The notes: generated by a model from the sequence alone, not told the origin. Shown: positions 34,965 through 46,335, counted from the stretch's first letter. The stretch is 64,000 bases of DNA from Chitinophaga sp. sic0106 (GCF_019219075.1 NZ_JAHUWJ010000002.1:372001-436000), one strand, 5' to 3'. Numbers and translations are program-made.

Positions 34965-35894
34965 TTATTTTTTCGGACGGTCCTGTTTTTTTACCAGCTG
35001 TTCCTTTTCCAGGTCTTTCAGGATATTATCCAGGATACCATTGATGAACTGGCCGCTTTGTGGCGTGCTATAAGCTTTTGCCAGGTCTATATACTCGTTG
35101 ATGGTCACCTTGGTAGGGATGGTAGGGAAGTACAGGAATTCACATACGCCCATTTCCATCAGCAACATATCTACAGCAGCAATACGTTCCGGGTCCCAGT
35201 TCTGCAGTTTTGGCTTGATCAGCTCCAGGCAGTATTCTTTTTTATCGATCACTGTCAGCAGCAGTTCTTTGGCATAGTCCAGTTTCTCCTTGCTGATCAG
35301 CTGCATAAAATTAAACAGGTGCGGTTTGTTGAAGTAGTTGCCGAGCAGGATATTCATCATGTCAGCATCATCGCCCCAGTGCAGGAAGGTATCTTCCAGG
35401 TGCTGCTGGAACAATTCACTTTTCGCCAGTATCTCTTTATAGATGAACTCCAGTATTTCCTTTTCACCTGCTTTGCTACGCTGGTCGTCCGCTATATAGG
35501 ACTTATAGGTGTCAGTAGCCACCAGGAGGTTGTACATTTTACGTGTCAACTCTTCCTCTGCCAGGTGTCTCATCTTCCATTGTTCCAGGTTTACCTGAAA
35601 TCCTTTGTCATTAATAATCTGATAAAGGAATTCGTTTCCTGCAATTTTGGTATTTACCTGCAGGTCTGCTGCGGAAGGCAAATGTTTGGAAGCACGGGCA
35701 GCCGAGTCAATCTCTGCGTATTGCGCTACCTGCGCTACCGAATAAAGTAAATAAGTAAAGATCTGGCAGGTCTGATCCAGCTTTTCGTTTAAAAGTCTGG
35801 TAGCCGTACCCGGCTTAATACTGCTTTGCTCCATCGTTTCCAGGGCGTAAAGTGTTTGCATTACTTTTACCCGGATATTTCTTCTACTGATCAT
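34965..35894 (-). CDS. nusB: Transcription antitermination factor NusB
   Basis: 309 residues. The start RRNIRVKVMQTLYALE and the C-terminal segment FPTIPTKVTINEYIDLAKAYSTPQSGQFINGILDNIL are typical NusB; the middle is expanded compared with the 140-residue E. coli protein, as is usual in Bacteroidota. It forms part of the rRNA antitermination complex with NusE. First gene of the unit with DUF1573 and yajC. Confidence 0.92.
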   Translation of the reverse strand: MISRRNIRVKVMQTLYALETMEQSSIKPGTATRLLNEKLDQTCQIFTYLLYSVAQVAQYAEIDSAARASKHLPSAADLQVNTKIAGNEFLYQIINDKGFQVNLEQWKMRHLAEEELTRKMYNLLVATDTYKSYIADDQRSKAGEKEILEFIYKEILAKSELFQQHLEDTFLHWGDDADMMNILLGNYFNKPHLFNFMQLISKEKLDYAKELLLTVIDKKEYCLELIKPKLQNWDPERIAAVDMLLMEMGVCEFLYFPTIPTKVTINEYIDLAKAYSTPQSGQFINGILDNILKDLEKEQLVKKQDRPKK

Positions 35895-35922
35895 CGTATA
35901 AAAAAGAACTGGTATAAGGGCG

Positions 35923-35930
35923 CAAAACTA
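35923..35930 (-). promoter_or_regulatory. Candidate -7 box for nusB
   Basis: TAGTTTTG on the minus strand, 29 bases before the ATG at 35894. Confidence 0.5.
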
Positions 35931-36158
35931 GAGAAAAAAATCGATATTTACGGATTCCGGACCTGTCACGGGCGTTAAATTCAGCATAAAGCATGGCGCT
36001 CTGTCATTTTTACGTGGTCACAGGGATGATTTGTCAGTATGAATGGCACAGAAGCACAGAAAAGTCTGAAAATTTGACCCATATTGCCCCTTGGCATAAT
36101 TCTCGTGGGCCTTGTCAACACTATAAAAATTCAACTACTTCTTTAAATAAAAACTACT

Positions 36159-36440
36159 ATGGCTAAAAAATTAAGTATTAAACCTTTAGCTGACAGGGTA
36201 ATTGTGAAACCTGCAGCAGCAGAAGAAAAGACAGCTGGTGGTATCATCATCCCGGATACCGCAAAAGAAAAACCTCAGAAAGGTACTGTTGTGGCAGCTG
36301 GTCCTGGCAAAAAAGATGAGCCTGTAACTGTTAAGGTGGGTGATACTGTACTGTACGGTAAATACTCCGGTACTGAAATCAGCATCGAAGGTGGTGACTA
36401 CTTAATCATGCGTGAATCCGATATCCTGGCGGTGGTTTAA
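36159..36440 (+). CDS. groES: Co-chaperonin GroES
   Basis: 93 residues, full length. [19 protein letters not shown], with the mobile loop near 20-32, and the closing [14 protein letters not shown]. Caps the GroEL ring. Forms an operon with groEL, 60 bases downstream. No CIRCE (HrcA) inverted repeat is visible in the 264 bases upstream, so heat control must work otherwise. Confidence 0.97.
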   Translation: MAKKLSIKPLADRVIVKPAAAEEKTAGGIIIPDTAKEKPQKGTVVAAGPGKKDEPVTVKVGDTVLYGKYSGTEISIEGGDYLIMRESDILAVV

Positions 36441-36494
36441 GCCCGTCTCTATCCGATATACGGTAATTTGTATCAAAACTCTTAAATACTTTAA

Positions 36495-38135
<1,641 letters not shown>

Positions 38136-38160
38136 TCTGATTCATAATCAGCATATTGAA

Positions 38161-38192
38161 AAAGCTCTTCCCTCAGCGGGAAGAGCTTTTTT
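38161..38192 (+). terminator. groEL terminator
   Basis: 12-bp stem AAAGCTCTTCCC/GGGAAGAGCTTT, loop of 5, followed by T. Confidence 0.9.
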
Positions 38193-38540
38193 AATTACAA
38201 TATATCTTCAGTGATTGTGAACTAGAAAAGAATAATCTACCCCTATAATTATTTTGATAATTAAAGCGAAACGAATATTTTAACAAATATTGTGGTCTAA
38301 ACAATTCATTTTCAGTCAATAATTCTGTAAGGTTGGGAGGAGAATTAATTAACCTTGGCATCCAACCTAAAATAATTTAGTATTTTGATTGGCACCTAAA
38401 AGTGATTCCAGAATAATTCGGCCACTTATTAACCTAACCTGGATAAAAAATTATGTAACAATTATCCTGGTTTGTGGTCAGGCATATTAAACCTATAGTG
38501 CAGCCCTGATTTTGTTTATTAATCCACAATCATATAAACT
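38193..38540. other. 348-base intergenic region before a lipoprotein gene
   Basis: AT-rich; no gene seen. Two possible hairpins: AGGTTGG at 38330-38336 with CCAACCT at 38362-38368, and 38436-38446 with 38462-38472 (11 bases, one mismatch). The second is about 70 bases before the ATG and could belong to a leader. No clear TAnnTTTG box found. Confidence 0.4.
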
Positions 38541-39800
38541 ATGAAGAAACTCTATTTTAGGCTAGCTCTGCTGTCCATGACCTATTTCTGTACATCCTGT
38601 ACAAAAAACGAGGTGCCAATTGATAATGCTGTACAAAAAATTGAATTTGACTCAATAGACTCGTTGGGTGTTTATCTATCGTATCCTACAAAGGACGCGT
38701 TCAATTATGCACTTAAACAACAAGAACAGCATTTCTTAAATGGTGCAAATAAAGACAATTCTGTGTCAAGACCGGCCGGCTTCGTTTCCATGTATGAGCT
38801 GCATCGCCGGTTTGATAAAAGAATGAACCGAATGTTGGAAAGCAATGACAGTACCGGTTGGGCTGACCTCAAAAGGCAGTTTGCACCTGCACTGCATTAT
38901 AACAGTGATACAGATGTAATACGTTTGAACTGCCACAACCCTTTAATCGCGACACTTATTAACGGCAATGGTATTGTTAAGATTGGTAATGAGATTCATC
39001 AATTTTCTTATGACCGTGAAATAACCTTACGTTCTGGAAATAAGGCTACGCTGGCCAAAGCCAGGTTGATGACAACAAACGTCGATGGCAATGCATATGC
39101 GGTAAAATTTATGGACAGTAACGGCATCCCGAGACAAAGTGCTATGACTATACCACTGGAATATTCGTTGATGTGTGGTAATCCTGGAAGTAATGAAGCA
39201 AGAAGCAATGTTAGTTCGGTCAAATCCTATAAAAGTGGTAACTACACGGTATATGCTCAATTGGGCATTATCAGTGTGAGAAGAAACAATGTTATGTATG
39301 GGTATACTAGCATCACCTATTGGGCGGAACGAAAAACGTTTCTTAACAGCGTAACAGAGAAGGTAATTAATCCTACCGTTGACGGGATGTCCACCGTGAT
39401 ATTTCCGGCGCCTTCCGTGCCAATGGCAAACTATCGTAAAAATTTTAGTTACAATAATTTCAGGTATACAGATACCGTATATGATAACTATTATACTACC
39501 TGGAACGGGACTATTTTCCTGGGTATTTCTGAAAAATTGGCTAAACATCCAAGTCCTGGTGAGATTATTGTACCAGGAGGCTCTTTACCAGCACTCATCA
39601 TGAGGTACGGTGCAGACCCACTCTGTGCTGATTATTTGTTTAATGACATTACACCGTCTGGCCTGGATATGCAGACAATGGGTAATAATTATTACTGGAT
39701 GAGCCTCGTGATCGAAGAGGCACCAATTCCCGTTCGTCCATTTATGTTCAAAGCATATATAACTGGTGTTGGGACTGAATTTGCATTTAAATGGATATAA
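38541..39800 (+). CDS. Lipoprotein of unknown function
   Basis: 419 residues with a lipoprotein signal (FCTSC, cysteine 20). The rest is acidic-to-neutral, mixed beta structure with no motif that I recognise. Cysteines at CHNP (about 134), CGNP (about 214) and DPLCADYL (about 360) are spread out. Ends in a convincing beta-strand-rich region. Composition is more AT-rich than neighbouring housekeeping genes, consistent with a lineage-specific gene. Terminator at 39818. Confidence 0.6.
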   Translation: MKKLYFRLALLSMTYFCTSCTKNEVPIDNAVQKIEFDSIDSLGVYLSYPTKDAFNYALKQQEQHFLNGANKDNSVSRPAGFVSMYELHRRFDKRMNRMLESNDSTGWADLKRQFAPALHYNSDTDVIRLNCHNPLIATLINGNGIVKIGNEIHQFSYDREITLRSGNKATLAKARLMTTNVDGNAYAVKFMDSNGIPRQSAMTIPLEYSLMCGNPGSNEARSNVSSVKSYKSGNYTVYAQLGIISVRRNNVMYGYTSITYWAERKTFLNSVTEKVINPTVDGMSTVIFPAPSVPMANYRKNFSYNNFRYTDTVYDNYYTTWNGTIFLGISEKLAKHPSPGEIIVPGGSLPALIMRYGADPLCADYLFNDITPSGLDMQTMGNNYYWMSLVIEEAPIPVRPFMFKAYITGVGTEFAFKWI

Positions 39801-39817
39801 ACCAATGAGATAGGGTG

Positions 39818-39862
39818 TGAAAATAGCGGGGCTCAAAAGTGCTTTGAGTCCCGCTATTTTCA
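39818..39862 (+). terminator. Terminator after the unknown lipoprotein gene
   Basis: 20-base arms with one mismatch (39818-39837 with 39843-39862). Confidence 0.75.
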
Positions 39863-39969
39863 ACACATAGTACCGTTTAGTTGCCTACACCGAGTCAAGT
39901 ATTTTTCCGAATACTGTAACTTTACTGAATTCTCAGGCGTTTATACAGCCAGAAGAGATAAAATCACAG

Positions 39970-40470
39970 ATGCGGATGAAATATTTACTTTTACTCATAA
40001 CTTCCCTTACTATAATCACTTTGGGCACCAGCTGCACCAAAAGAGATGACGTTAATTTCGAAGCCATCTATCGCGACGCATGGGCCTCTGATAGTACTAT
40101 CAGAAGCATTATCACACAAAAGAATGAATCGGCCTACAGAGATCCGTCAGGATTATATTACAATATTCTTAAACCAGGTGATTCCATCCATTACCTAACC
40201 GCTACCTCCATTCCCATCGTATCATATTCATACCAGCTCCTCAACGGCAGCATAGTGGCCAGCTCATTCGGCCCCACCGATTTTGACAATATGCAGCTTA
40301 AAAATCATATTGCCGGCTGGCAAATAGGCCTGCGCAAAATCTCCAAAGGTGGCCGCATCCGTATGTACATCCCGCCTGAACTGGCTTTTGGCACCGCCGG
40401 TGTGCCCACCCAGAGCATTCCACCCAACGCAATTCTGATCTCCGAAGTAGAACTCGTGGATATTAAGTAA
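39970..40470 (+). CDS. FKBP-type peptidyl-prolyl isomerase lipoprotein
   Basis: 166 residues; start at 39970 or the in-frame ATG at 39976. Lipobox GTSC, then a linker and an FKBP domain: VSYSYQLLNGSIVASSF, HIAGWQIGLRKISKGGRIRMYIPPELAFG and SIPPNAILISEVELVDI. The usual Tyr before the final Gly of AYG is Phe (AFG), and the active-site Asp after the first strands is missing, so isomerase activity may be low. Followed after 45 bases by a second FKBP of the same layout. Confidence 0.85.
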   Translation: MRMKYLLLLITSLTIITLGTSCTKRDDVNFEAIYRDAWASDSTIRSIITQKNESAYRDPSGLYYNILKPGDSIHYLTATSIPIVSYSYQLLNGSIVASSFGPTDFDNMQLKNHIAGWQIGLRKISKGGRIRMYIPPELAFGTAGVPTQSIPPNAILISEVELVDIK

Positions 40471-40515
40471 GTTTTTATATTTTCACCACAACTAAAAAGA
40501 GCCAAACAAATTAAG

Positions 40516-41022
40516 ATGAAAAAACTTCTGATCGTGGGACTCGCCATTATTGGTATCCTCACCGCATGTAAGAAAGATAGTCAAGTGGATAACTTCGATG
40601 AGCAAGCCCAATATGTAATCGATTCTACAAAGATTGAAGCATACCTGAAAGCTAATAACATCACTGACGTAATTAAAGACACCACCGGTGTTGTTATTGA
40701 AATAAAACAACAGGGAACCGGTAACGATACCATCAGATGGACCAGCTACCCAACCGTAGGTTACGCAGGATACTTAATGAACGGCACGCAGCAAGGTGCG
40801 AAATTTGATGGTTCTGATTCCACTAATTTCAATTTGGAATTACAAATGAAAAAACTGATACCAGGTTGGTATATTGGCCTTCGTTATGTGAGAAAAGGAG
40901 GTATCGTAAGGCTCTATATACCTTCTTACCTGGCATATGGCCCTAAAAGTTCAGGAATAATTCCACCCAACTCGGTCCTGATCTTTGATATCCGACTGAT
41001 CGACTTTTCCGTAGGTAATTAA
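40516..41022 (+). CDS. FKBP-type peptidyl-prolyl isomerase lipoprotein (second copy)
   Basis: 168 residues. Lipobox LTAC (cysteine 18), a helical stretch VIDSTKIEAYLKANN, then an FKBP domain: VGYAGYLMNGTQQGAKFDGSD, KKLIPGWYIGLRYVRKGGIVRLYIPS and LAYGPKSSGIIPPNSVLIFDIRLI. It keeps the AYG tyrosine that the upstream copy lacks. Tandem with the preceding gene and presumably co-transcribed; both act outside the cytoplasm. The two are similar but clearly diverged. Confidence 0.9.
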   Translation: MKKLLIVGLAIIGILTACKKDSQVDNFDEQAQYVIDSTKIEAYLKANNITDVIKDTTGVVIEIKQQGTGNDTIRWTSYPTVGYAGYLMNGTQQGAKFDGSDSTNFNLELQMKKLIPGWYIGLRYVRKGGIVRLYIPSYLAYGPKSSGIIPPNSVLIFDIRLIDFSVGN

Positions 41023-41035
41023 TCCTTACCGCGGT

Positions 41036-41083
41036 GAAAGTAAAAAGCCTCCGGTAACTGATTACCGGAGGCTTTTTACTTTC
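41036..41083 (+). terminator. Terminator after the FKBP pair
   Basis: A perfect 22-bp stem (41036-41057 with 41062-41083) with loop CTGA and TTTTT inside the right arm. Confidence 0.9.
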
Positions 41084-41214
41084 AGCAGGCTACGTTTCGC
41101 CAGCTCCAAAGCCTTGCCCAATATCTCATATCTGCCTGCTACCGGTACATCGGGCACTACGCCCCGAAGGTGATGCATGCTACGTAAGGATGCGAACACA
41201 ATGGAATACCCCCG
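41062..41214 (-). pseudogene. Possible remnant of a peptidase C-terminus
   Basis: The minus strand reads [20 protein letters not shown] then PDVPVAGRYEILGKALELAK and RSLLKVKSLR before a stop at 41062-41064 inside the terminator; an in-frame stop lies at 41215-41217. The GVVPDVPV and KALELA pieces recall the end of S41-type peptidases. It has no start of its own and no upstream part, so it may be a gene remnant. Weak evidence. Confidence 0.3.
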
Positions 41215-41322
41215 TTATTCCCCCTGCGCCGTGCGTGCGGAACGAGCAGAAAAGCTACTAAAAACACATTCATTTTATCTGCCCAAGTTGCCTTAATTTT
41301 ACAGATAAATAAATCCAACTTA

Positions 41323-42750
41323 GTGGCACACGAATGTATTTCAGTATTCGATATTTTTAAGATTGGCGTTGGCCCTTCAAGCTCCCATACCTTAGGCCCA
41401 TGGCGCGCAGCACTGCGATTCCTGCACGATCTTGAAATTGCCGGCCGCCTGCCCGCCGTATCCCGCCTGCAGGTGCTGCTGTATGGCTCCCTTGCTAAAA
41501 CCGGTCATGGTCACGGTACCGACATAGCCGTTTTACTGGGCCTCTGTGGCGATGATCCCGTTACCTTCGATGTAAACCAGATCACCCCTAAAATAGATGC
41601 TATCCGTCGCAGTCGTAAAATGACGGTAGCCGATAAATACGAAATTGACTTCGATCCTATGGAAGATGTCACTTTCCTCTTCGAAGAATCACTGCCTTTC
41701 CATCCCAATGCACTCACGTTCCTCGTTACCTTTAATGACGGTGAACAACGCGCAGCCACTTATTATTCCATAGGTGGAGGCTTTGTTGTGCAGGAAGGTG
41801 AAAATGGCAACGCTGCCAACCAGGTAGACTTACCGTTTCCAATCGATACTGCCCGCCAGTTGCTGCAATGGTGCATTAAGACAGGCTACAGCATTTCTGA
41901 ACTGGTAATGGAAAATGAACATGCCTGGCGCCCGGAAGCGGAAACACGTGCCGGTGTGCTCAACATCTGGAAGGTAATGCAGGATTGTACCTACCGCGGT
42001 TGCCATACTACCGGTGAATTGCCCGGAGGCCTTAAAGTGGCCCGCCGCGCTGCCGCCCTCAATAAAAAATTGCTGAAAGGCCGCACCTATACGGATTATA
42101 CTTCGTGGATTGAAGCTATCCGCGCTGGTGGGGAACATTTCACCTATACACTGGACTGGGTAAGCTGTTTTGCCCTGGCAGTAAATGAAGAAAACGCGTC
42201 CTTTGGCCGCGTGGTTACCGCACCTACCAATGGTGCCGCAGGCGTTATCCCTGCTGTACTCCAGTATTTCATTGCGTTCTGCGATGGCCTGCACGAGGAT
42301 AAAATCCTGCAGTTCCTGCTCACCGCTTCTGAAATCGGCAGCATCTTTAAAAAACGCTCCACTATCTCAGCCGCCATGGGTGGTTGTCAGGCAGAAATAG
42401 GGGTGTCGTCCGCAATGGCGGCTGCAGCCCTGACAGAGTGTCTGGGTGGCTCACAGCGACAGGTGCTGATGGCCGCAGAAATAGCCATGGAACATCACCT
42501 CGGCCTTACCTGCGATCCTATCGGTGGCCTGGTACAGGTGCCATGCATCGAACGTAACACCATGGGTGCCATTAAAGCCATCACTGCTTCGCAGCTGGCA
42601 CTACAAAGTAACCCTGAACTGGCAAAAGTATCCCTGGATGCGGTAGTGAAAACCATGTGGGAAACCGCGCTGGATATGAACTCAAAGTATAAAGAAACCT
42701 CTGATGGCGGTCTGGCGGTGAATATCCCGATCAGCCTGAGTGAGTGCTAA
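41323..42750 (+). CDS. sdaA: L-serine ammonia-lyase (iron-sulfur type)
   Basis: 475 residues, single-chain form (beta then alpha domain). Deaminates L-serine to pyruvate. Start is the GTG at 41323, since no ATG is in frame before the conserved [20 protein letters not shown]. Cluster cysteines are likely those in [25 protein letters not shown] (positions about 347, 397 and 408). The catalytic-site segment [14 protein letters not shown] is present. Oxygen-sensitive 4Fe-4S enzyme in the cytosol; fits the amino-acid catabolism theme with threonine aldolase at 49.4 kb. Confidence 0.95.
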   Translation: MAHECISVFDIFKIGVGPSSSHTLGPWRAALRFLHDLEIAGRLPAVSRLQVLLYGSLAKTGHGHGTDIAVLLGLCGDDPVTFDVNQITPKIDAIRRSRKMTVADKYEIDFDPMEDVTFLFEESLPFHPNALTFLVTFNDGEQRAATYYSIGGGFVVQEGENGNAANQVDLPFPIDTARQLLQWCIKTGYSISELVMENEHAWRPEAETRAGVLNIWKVMQDCTYRGCHTTGELPGGLKVARRAAALNKKLLKGRTYTDYTSWIEAIRAGGEHFTYTLDWVSCFALAVNEENASFGRVVTAPTNGAAGVIPAVLQYFIAFCDGLHEDKILQFLLTASEIGSIFKKRSTISAAMGGCQAEIGVSSAMAAAALTECLGGSQRQVLMAAEIAMEHHLGLTCDPIGGLVQVPCIERNTMGAIKAITASQLALQSNPELAKVSLDAVVKTMWETALDMNSKYKETSDGGLAVNIPISLSEC

Positions 42751-42768
42751 TACCTGCCTGAATAATTT

Positions 42769-42811
42769 AACAGTGAAAAGCCCTCGCCAATGGCGAGGGC
42801 TTTTCACTGTT
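42769..42811 (+). terminator. Terminator after the serine dehydratase gene
   Basis: Perfect 20-bp stem with loop AAT; the inner part CCCTCGCC/GGCGAGGG is followed by TTTT within the right arm. Confidence 0.9.
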
Positions 42812-42945
42812 AAAAAGTAAAATGAAGGAGCTATAAAATGCGGTGTTGCTTCCATCGCCTGCCCGGGCGGGTGTATCCTTTTTTAGTCTGCCCCAGCTTT
42901 GTGAGAACCAAAAAAAACTCTAATTTCCCTTCTCATCTAACTCCT

Positions 42946-45744
42946 ATGCGCTATTTACCCGTCGTATTACTGACGCTGACATGCCTGCAACTCTCTGCCC
43001 AACAATTTGGAGGAAACCCTTCCAGCCTGAAGTGGCAACAGATCAACACCGACACTGTCAGGGTGATATTCCCTGCCGGCCTGGGAAATGCCGGCGAGCG
43101 TGTAGCCAATATCGTTACTTATCTCAACAGAAATAACCGCCTCTCCATAGGCCCGCTGCAAAAAAAAGTAAACATCGTACTGCAGAATCAAACTATGGAG
43201 TCCAACGGCTACGTGGCGCTGGGGCCATTCCGCTCCGAATTTTTTCTGGCACCGCCGCCTGCTTCCTATAACCTGGGCTCACTCAATTGGGTAGATCAAC
43301 TCTCCCTGCACGAATACCGCCACGTACTTCAAAACATGAACTTCCGCCAGGGCGCCTCCAAAGTAATCTCCTGGCTGGGAGGAGAAATGGGACAGGCCGC
43401 CGCTACCAATATCGCAGTGCCCAACTGGTTCTGGGAAGGGGACGCCGTGACCATGGAAACAGCACTGAGTCCACAGGGGCGGGGGAGACTACCAGCCTTT
43501 TTCGATGGCTTCCGTGCGCTGGACCTGGCCCATAAGGATTATAAATACATGAAGATCCGTAACGGGTCCTACCGCGACTATACGCCGGACCATTATCCGC
43601 TCGGTTACCTGATGAGCGCCTATGGCCGCGAACATTACGGTACCACCTTCTGGAAAGATGTTACCACAGACGCGGTACGCTTCAGAGGTGTGTTCTATCC
43701 TATGTCGCACAGCCTGAAAAAACGTACAGGCATGAACGTTACTGGTTTCTACCATGCTACCATGCGGTATTACGACTCGCTATGGACGGCCAATGCGCAG
43801 CGGCCCCACATCACACCGGCACAGCAGCTGCTGCCTGTCGAAAAAGTATTCACCAATTATAAATACCTCTACCCGGCAGGTACCCCCAACGAATTTATAA
43901 TACTGAAAGCCAGCTGGAATACCGTTGCCGGCTTTTACCTGCTCAAGCCCGATGGCAGCACCTCGCTGCTTACCCGCCCCGGCCTCGTGTTCGACGATTA
44001 CTTCAGTTACCGCAATAACCGCATCGTATGGGCAGCCGCGCGATTTGATGCGCGCTGGGGATGGAAGGATTTTTCTGCCATCCGTATTTATGACAGAGCC
44101 ACGGGCCGTACCTCCACCGTACCCGGCAAAGGCAAATACTTCTCTCCCGATATAAATACAGACGGCACAAAAGTAATAGCTTTATCAGCCACGCCGGATA
44201 TGCAGTATAGCCTCCGGCTGATCAATACCAGCAACGGGGAAGTGGAAAAAATACTGCCAAACCCAAATAACTACTACTATACCAATCCACGGTTCAACCA
44301 GCACAACGATGCAGTGATCAGCGCCGTAAGAAACCACCAGGGCCAGATGGCGCTGGTGAGCCAGTCGCTGGCCACCGGCCAGATCACGCAACTGTCGGAC
44401 TTTTCCTTTAACATCATCGGAGCACCGGCCATAGCAGGTGATACGGTTTATTTCACCTCCAGCGTAAAAGATGTAAATAACGTATATGCGATGACGTTAT
44501 CCGACCGTAAAACCTGGCAACTAACAGATCGTCCAAATTCCGCGTTGTTCATGGCGCCGGTGGCAGATAGCCTGGTGTTCAGCGAGTTTACAGCTAAAGG
44601 ATACAAGCTCCACACTACCGCTCTTACATCTCCCTGGAAACAAACAGATATAACACAAAACCAGCATAGCGCCTGGCTGAACCCCGACTTTAAAGAAGGT
44701 GGGAACATCCTTGATAAAGTACCGGCCGACTCCTTTTCTTTGAAAAATTACCGGAAAACTACCGGTTTCTTCAATTTTCATAGCTGGGTACCGTCGTTTA
44801 ATGATCCGGAATATAGTATCAGCCTGCTGGGAAACAATATCCTGAATACTACGTCTACCTCCATCGGCTATACGTACAACCGCAACGAAGGAACGTCCAC
44901 GGTGGGCGCCAACTTTATGTACGGCGCCTGGTTCCCCTGGCTGGGTACCGGGTTCGACTATACGCTCAACAAAAGCGCCCTGCTCAAAGGCAAACGCTAT
45001 TACTGGAACCAGCTGAGCTGGCATGCCGGCTTCACTATACCGCTGCAGCTATCGTCCGGTATGTATAGCCGTTCCTTGTCGCTATCTTCTAATTATTACA
45101 TTCAGAAATTATATGCGGATAACCTGCGATTCCGCGTAAACCCGCAACAGTACAGCAGTAGCTCGCTGGTGTTTAATAATCAGCGCCTGCGTGCCAGCCA
45201 GAATATTCTGAGTCATTTCGGGCAATACCTGGTGTTGCAATACAATCATTCCATTGGTGCGTTAAAGGGAGAGCAGCTGTATGGCCGTTTTGACCTGAAT
45301 CTGCCAGGCATCGCAAAAAATCACAGTCTCCAGTTGCAGGCCACTTATCAGCAGCGTGATACTTTAGGTAACTATAGTTTTACCGATCGCTTCGTATATG
45401 CGAGAGGGTATAACACGCCGTTTTACAACCGCATTTATAAATTGGGGGCTAACTACCATTTCCCGCTCTGGTACCCGGATTGGGGATTTGCGCAACTCCT
45501 GTATATTACCCGTATCCGTGCCAATGCTTTCTATGATTACAGCAGTGCACACAATTACCTGGTGAAACGCGATAACCTGTATCGCTCCACAGGTGGCGAG
45601 TTATACTTCGATACTAAAATAGGCAATGTGATTCCGTTTACGTTTGGGATGCGGGTGAGTTACCTGATTGATCCGGACCCGGCAGATAATGCGAAAACGA
45701 GGGTGGAGTTTATTATTCCGTTGCAGCAGTTGTTTGCGTACTAG
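42946..45744 (+). CDS. Exported gluzincin-like protein with propeller and C-terminal barrel
   Basis: 932 residues from the ATG at 42946, which starts a clear signal peptide (ends LSAQ); the frame opens earlier at 42838 but that part looks non-coding. N-terminal domain has a zincin motif HEYRH at 122-126 and a glutamate in WFWEGDA (E164), a plausible third ligand. Residues about 300-590 resemble TolB-like (PD40) propeller blades. The last 300 residues alternate aromatic strands (NYYIQKLYADNLRFRVN, LQATYQQRDTLGNYSF) and end in FIIPLQQLFAY, a terminal-aromatic outer-membrane barrel strand. Likely an outer-membrane protease or binding protein; substrate unknown. Confidence 0.75.
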   Translation: MRYLPVVLLTLTCLQLSAQQFGGNPSSLKWQQINTDTVRVIFPAGLGNAGERVANIVTYLNRNNRLSIGPLQKKVNIVLQNQTMESNGYVALGPFRSEFFLAPPPASYNLGSLNWVDQLSLHEYRHVLQNMNFRQGASKVISWLGGEMGQAAATNIAVPNWFWEGDAVTMETALSPQGRGRLPAFFDGFRALDLAHKDYKYMKIRNGSYRDYTPDHYPLGYLMSAYGREHYGTTFWKDVTTDAVRFRGVFYPMSHSLKKRTGMNVTGFYHATMRYYDSLWTANAQRPHITPAQQLLPVEKVFTNYKYLYPAGTPNEFIILKASWNTVAGFYLLKPDGSTSLLTRPGLVFDDYFSYRNNRIVWAAARFDARWGWKDFSAIRIYDRATGRTSTVPGKGKYFSPDINTDGTKVIALSATPDMQYSLRLINTSNGEVEKILPNPNNYYYTNPRFNQHNDAVISAVRNHQGQMALVSQSLATGQITQLSDFSFNIIGAPAIAGDTVYFTSSVKDVNNVYAMTLSDRKTWQLTDRPNSALFMAPVADSLVFSEFTAKGYKLHTTALTSPWKQTDITQNQHSAWLNPDFKEGGNILDKVPADSFSLKNYRKTTGFFNFHSWVPSFNDPEYSISLLGNNILNTTSTSIGYTYNRNEGTSTVGANFMYGAWFPWLGTGFDYTLNKSALLKGKRYYWNQLSWHAGFTIPLQLSSGMYSRSLSLSSNYYIQKLYADNLRFRVNPQQYSSSSLVFNNQRLRASQNILSHFGQYLVLQYNHSIGALKGEQLYGRFDLNLPGIAKNHSLQLQATYQQRDTLGNYSFTDRFVYARGYNTPFYNRIYKLGANYHFPLWYPDWGFAQLLYITRIRANAFYDYSSAHNYLVKRDNLYRSTGGELYFDTKIGNVIPFTFGMRVSYLIDPDPADNAKTRVEFIIPLQQLFAY

Positions 45745-45786
45745 AAAATGGGGACGCCCAATGGTGGCGGCTTTATTGATTCGCGT

Positions 45787-45811
45787 GTAGAGCCGCCATG
45801 CTGGCGGCTCC
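45787..45811. repeat. Hairpin repeat, TGC-loop family
   Basis: GAGCCGCCA pairs with TGGCGGCTC around TGC, preceded by GTA and followed by C. Matches the copies at 49270 and 49358 in 21 of 25 positions versus the first; the changes fall in pairs that keep the stem. Confidence 0.6.
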
Positions 45812-45839
45812 TCGCTCAGTCCTACCAGGCAATAAGCTA

Positions 45840-46316
45840 TTACCTTACTATAAACTTCAGTGCCGGCGCCTTATAAATCTTATCTGCACTATACTGAATC
45901 AATATCTCATCAAAATACAGCACATTCCCTTTGTCCAGTTTCTCTTTCATGCCTTTACGCCAAACGCTGTCCATACGGGCGTCCTGGAAGTTATTACCGA
46001 TGTAATCCTTGTACAGGCCGGGTTTTCCGGTAGTGTCGTTTAGGTAAGCTTCGGTGGTTTCGTAGGTAAATGCAAACGAAATCACCGGGTATTTCACCCC
46101 TTTTTCATCCCGTACAATCAGTGCGGAGTCGATTAATTTAATCAGTTCATTTTTAGGGAGAGAGTCGCTGAGGAAGTTGCCCCAGGTACTCACCAACTTG
46201 GCAGGTCGCTTGCTGGTGGCAGTGGTGGCAGGCTTTTTGGCAGCGGGTTTGGCAGTTTGGCCAAAGCTGTGGATGGTGGCCAGTAGGCAGGTAATCAGTA
46301 ACAGGTGTTTGATCAT
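45840..46316 (-). CDS. Small exported protein of unknown function
   Basis: 158 residues. Signal peptide 1-20 (ends FGQ), then a Lys/Pro/Ala/Thr-rich linker (21-40) and a globular alpha/beta part with LIDSALIVRDEKGVKYPVIS, FTYETTEAYLND and VLYFDEILIQYSADKIY. I do not recognise the family. Periplasmic by prediction. It follows valS on the same strand beyond a terminator. Confidence 0.7.
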   Translation of the reverse strand: MIKHLLLITCLLATIHSFGQTAKPAAKKPATTATSKRPAKLVSTWGNFLSDSLPKNELIKLIDSALIVRDEKGVKYPVISFAFTYETTEAYLNDTTGKPGLYKDYIGNNFQDARMDSVWRKGMKEKLDKGNVLYFDEILIQYSADKIYKAPALKFIVR

Positions 46317-46335
46317 AGTTTAAGCGGCAAAAAAA

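Noticed and set aside
36095-36110. Possible sigma-54 promoter (TGGCAT-like) before groES
   Set aside because: The -12 element reads CG where GC is required, so the consensus is not met.
42838-42945. N-terminal extension of the zincin/barrel gene
   Set aside because: It would put 36 residues ahead of a clear signal peptide; the ATG at 42946 fits export.
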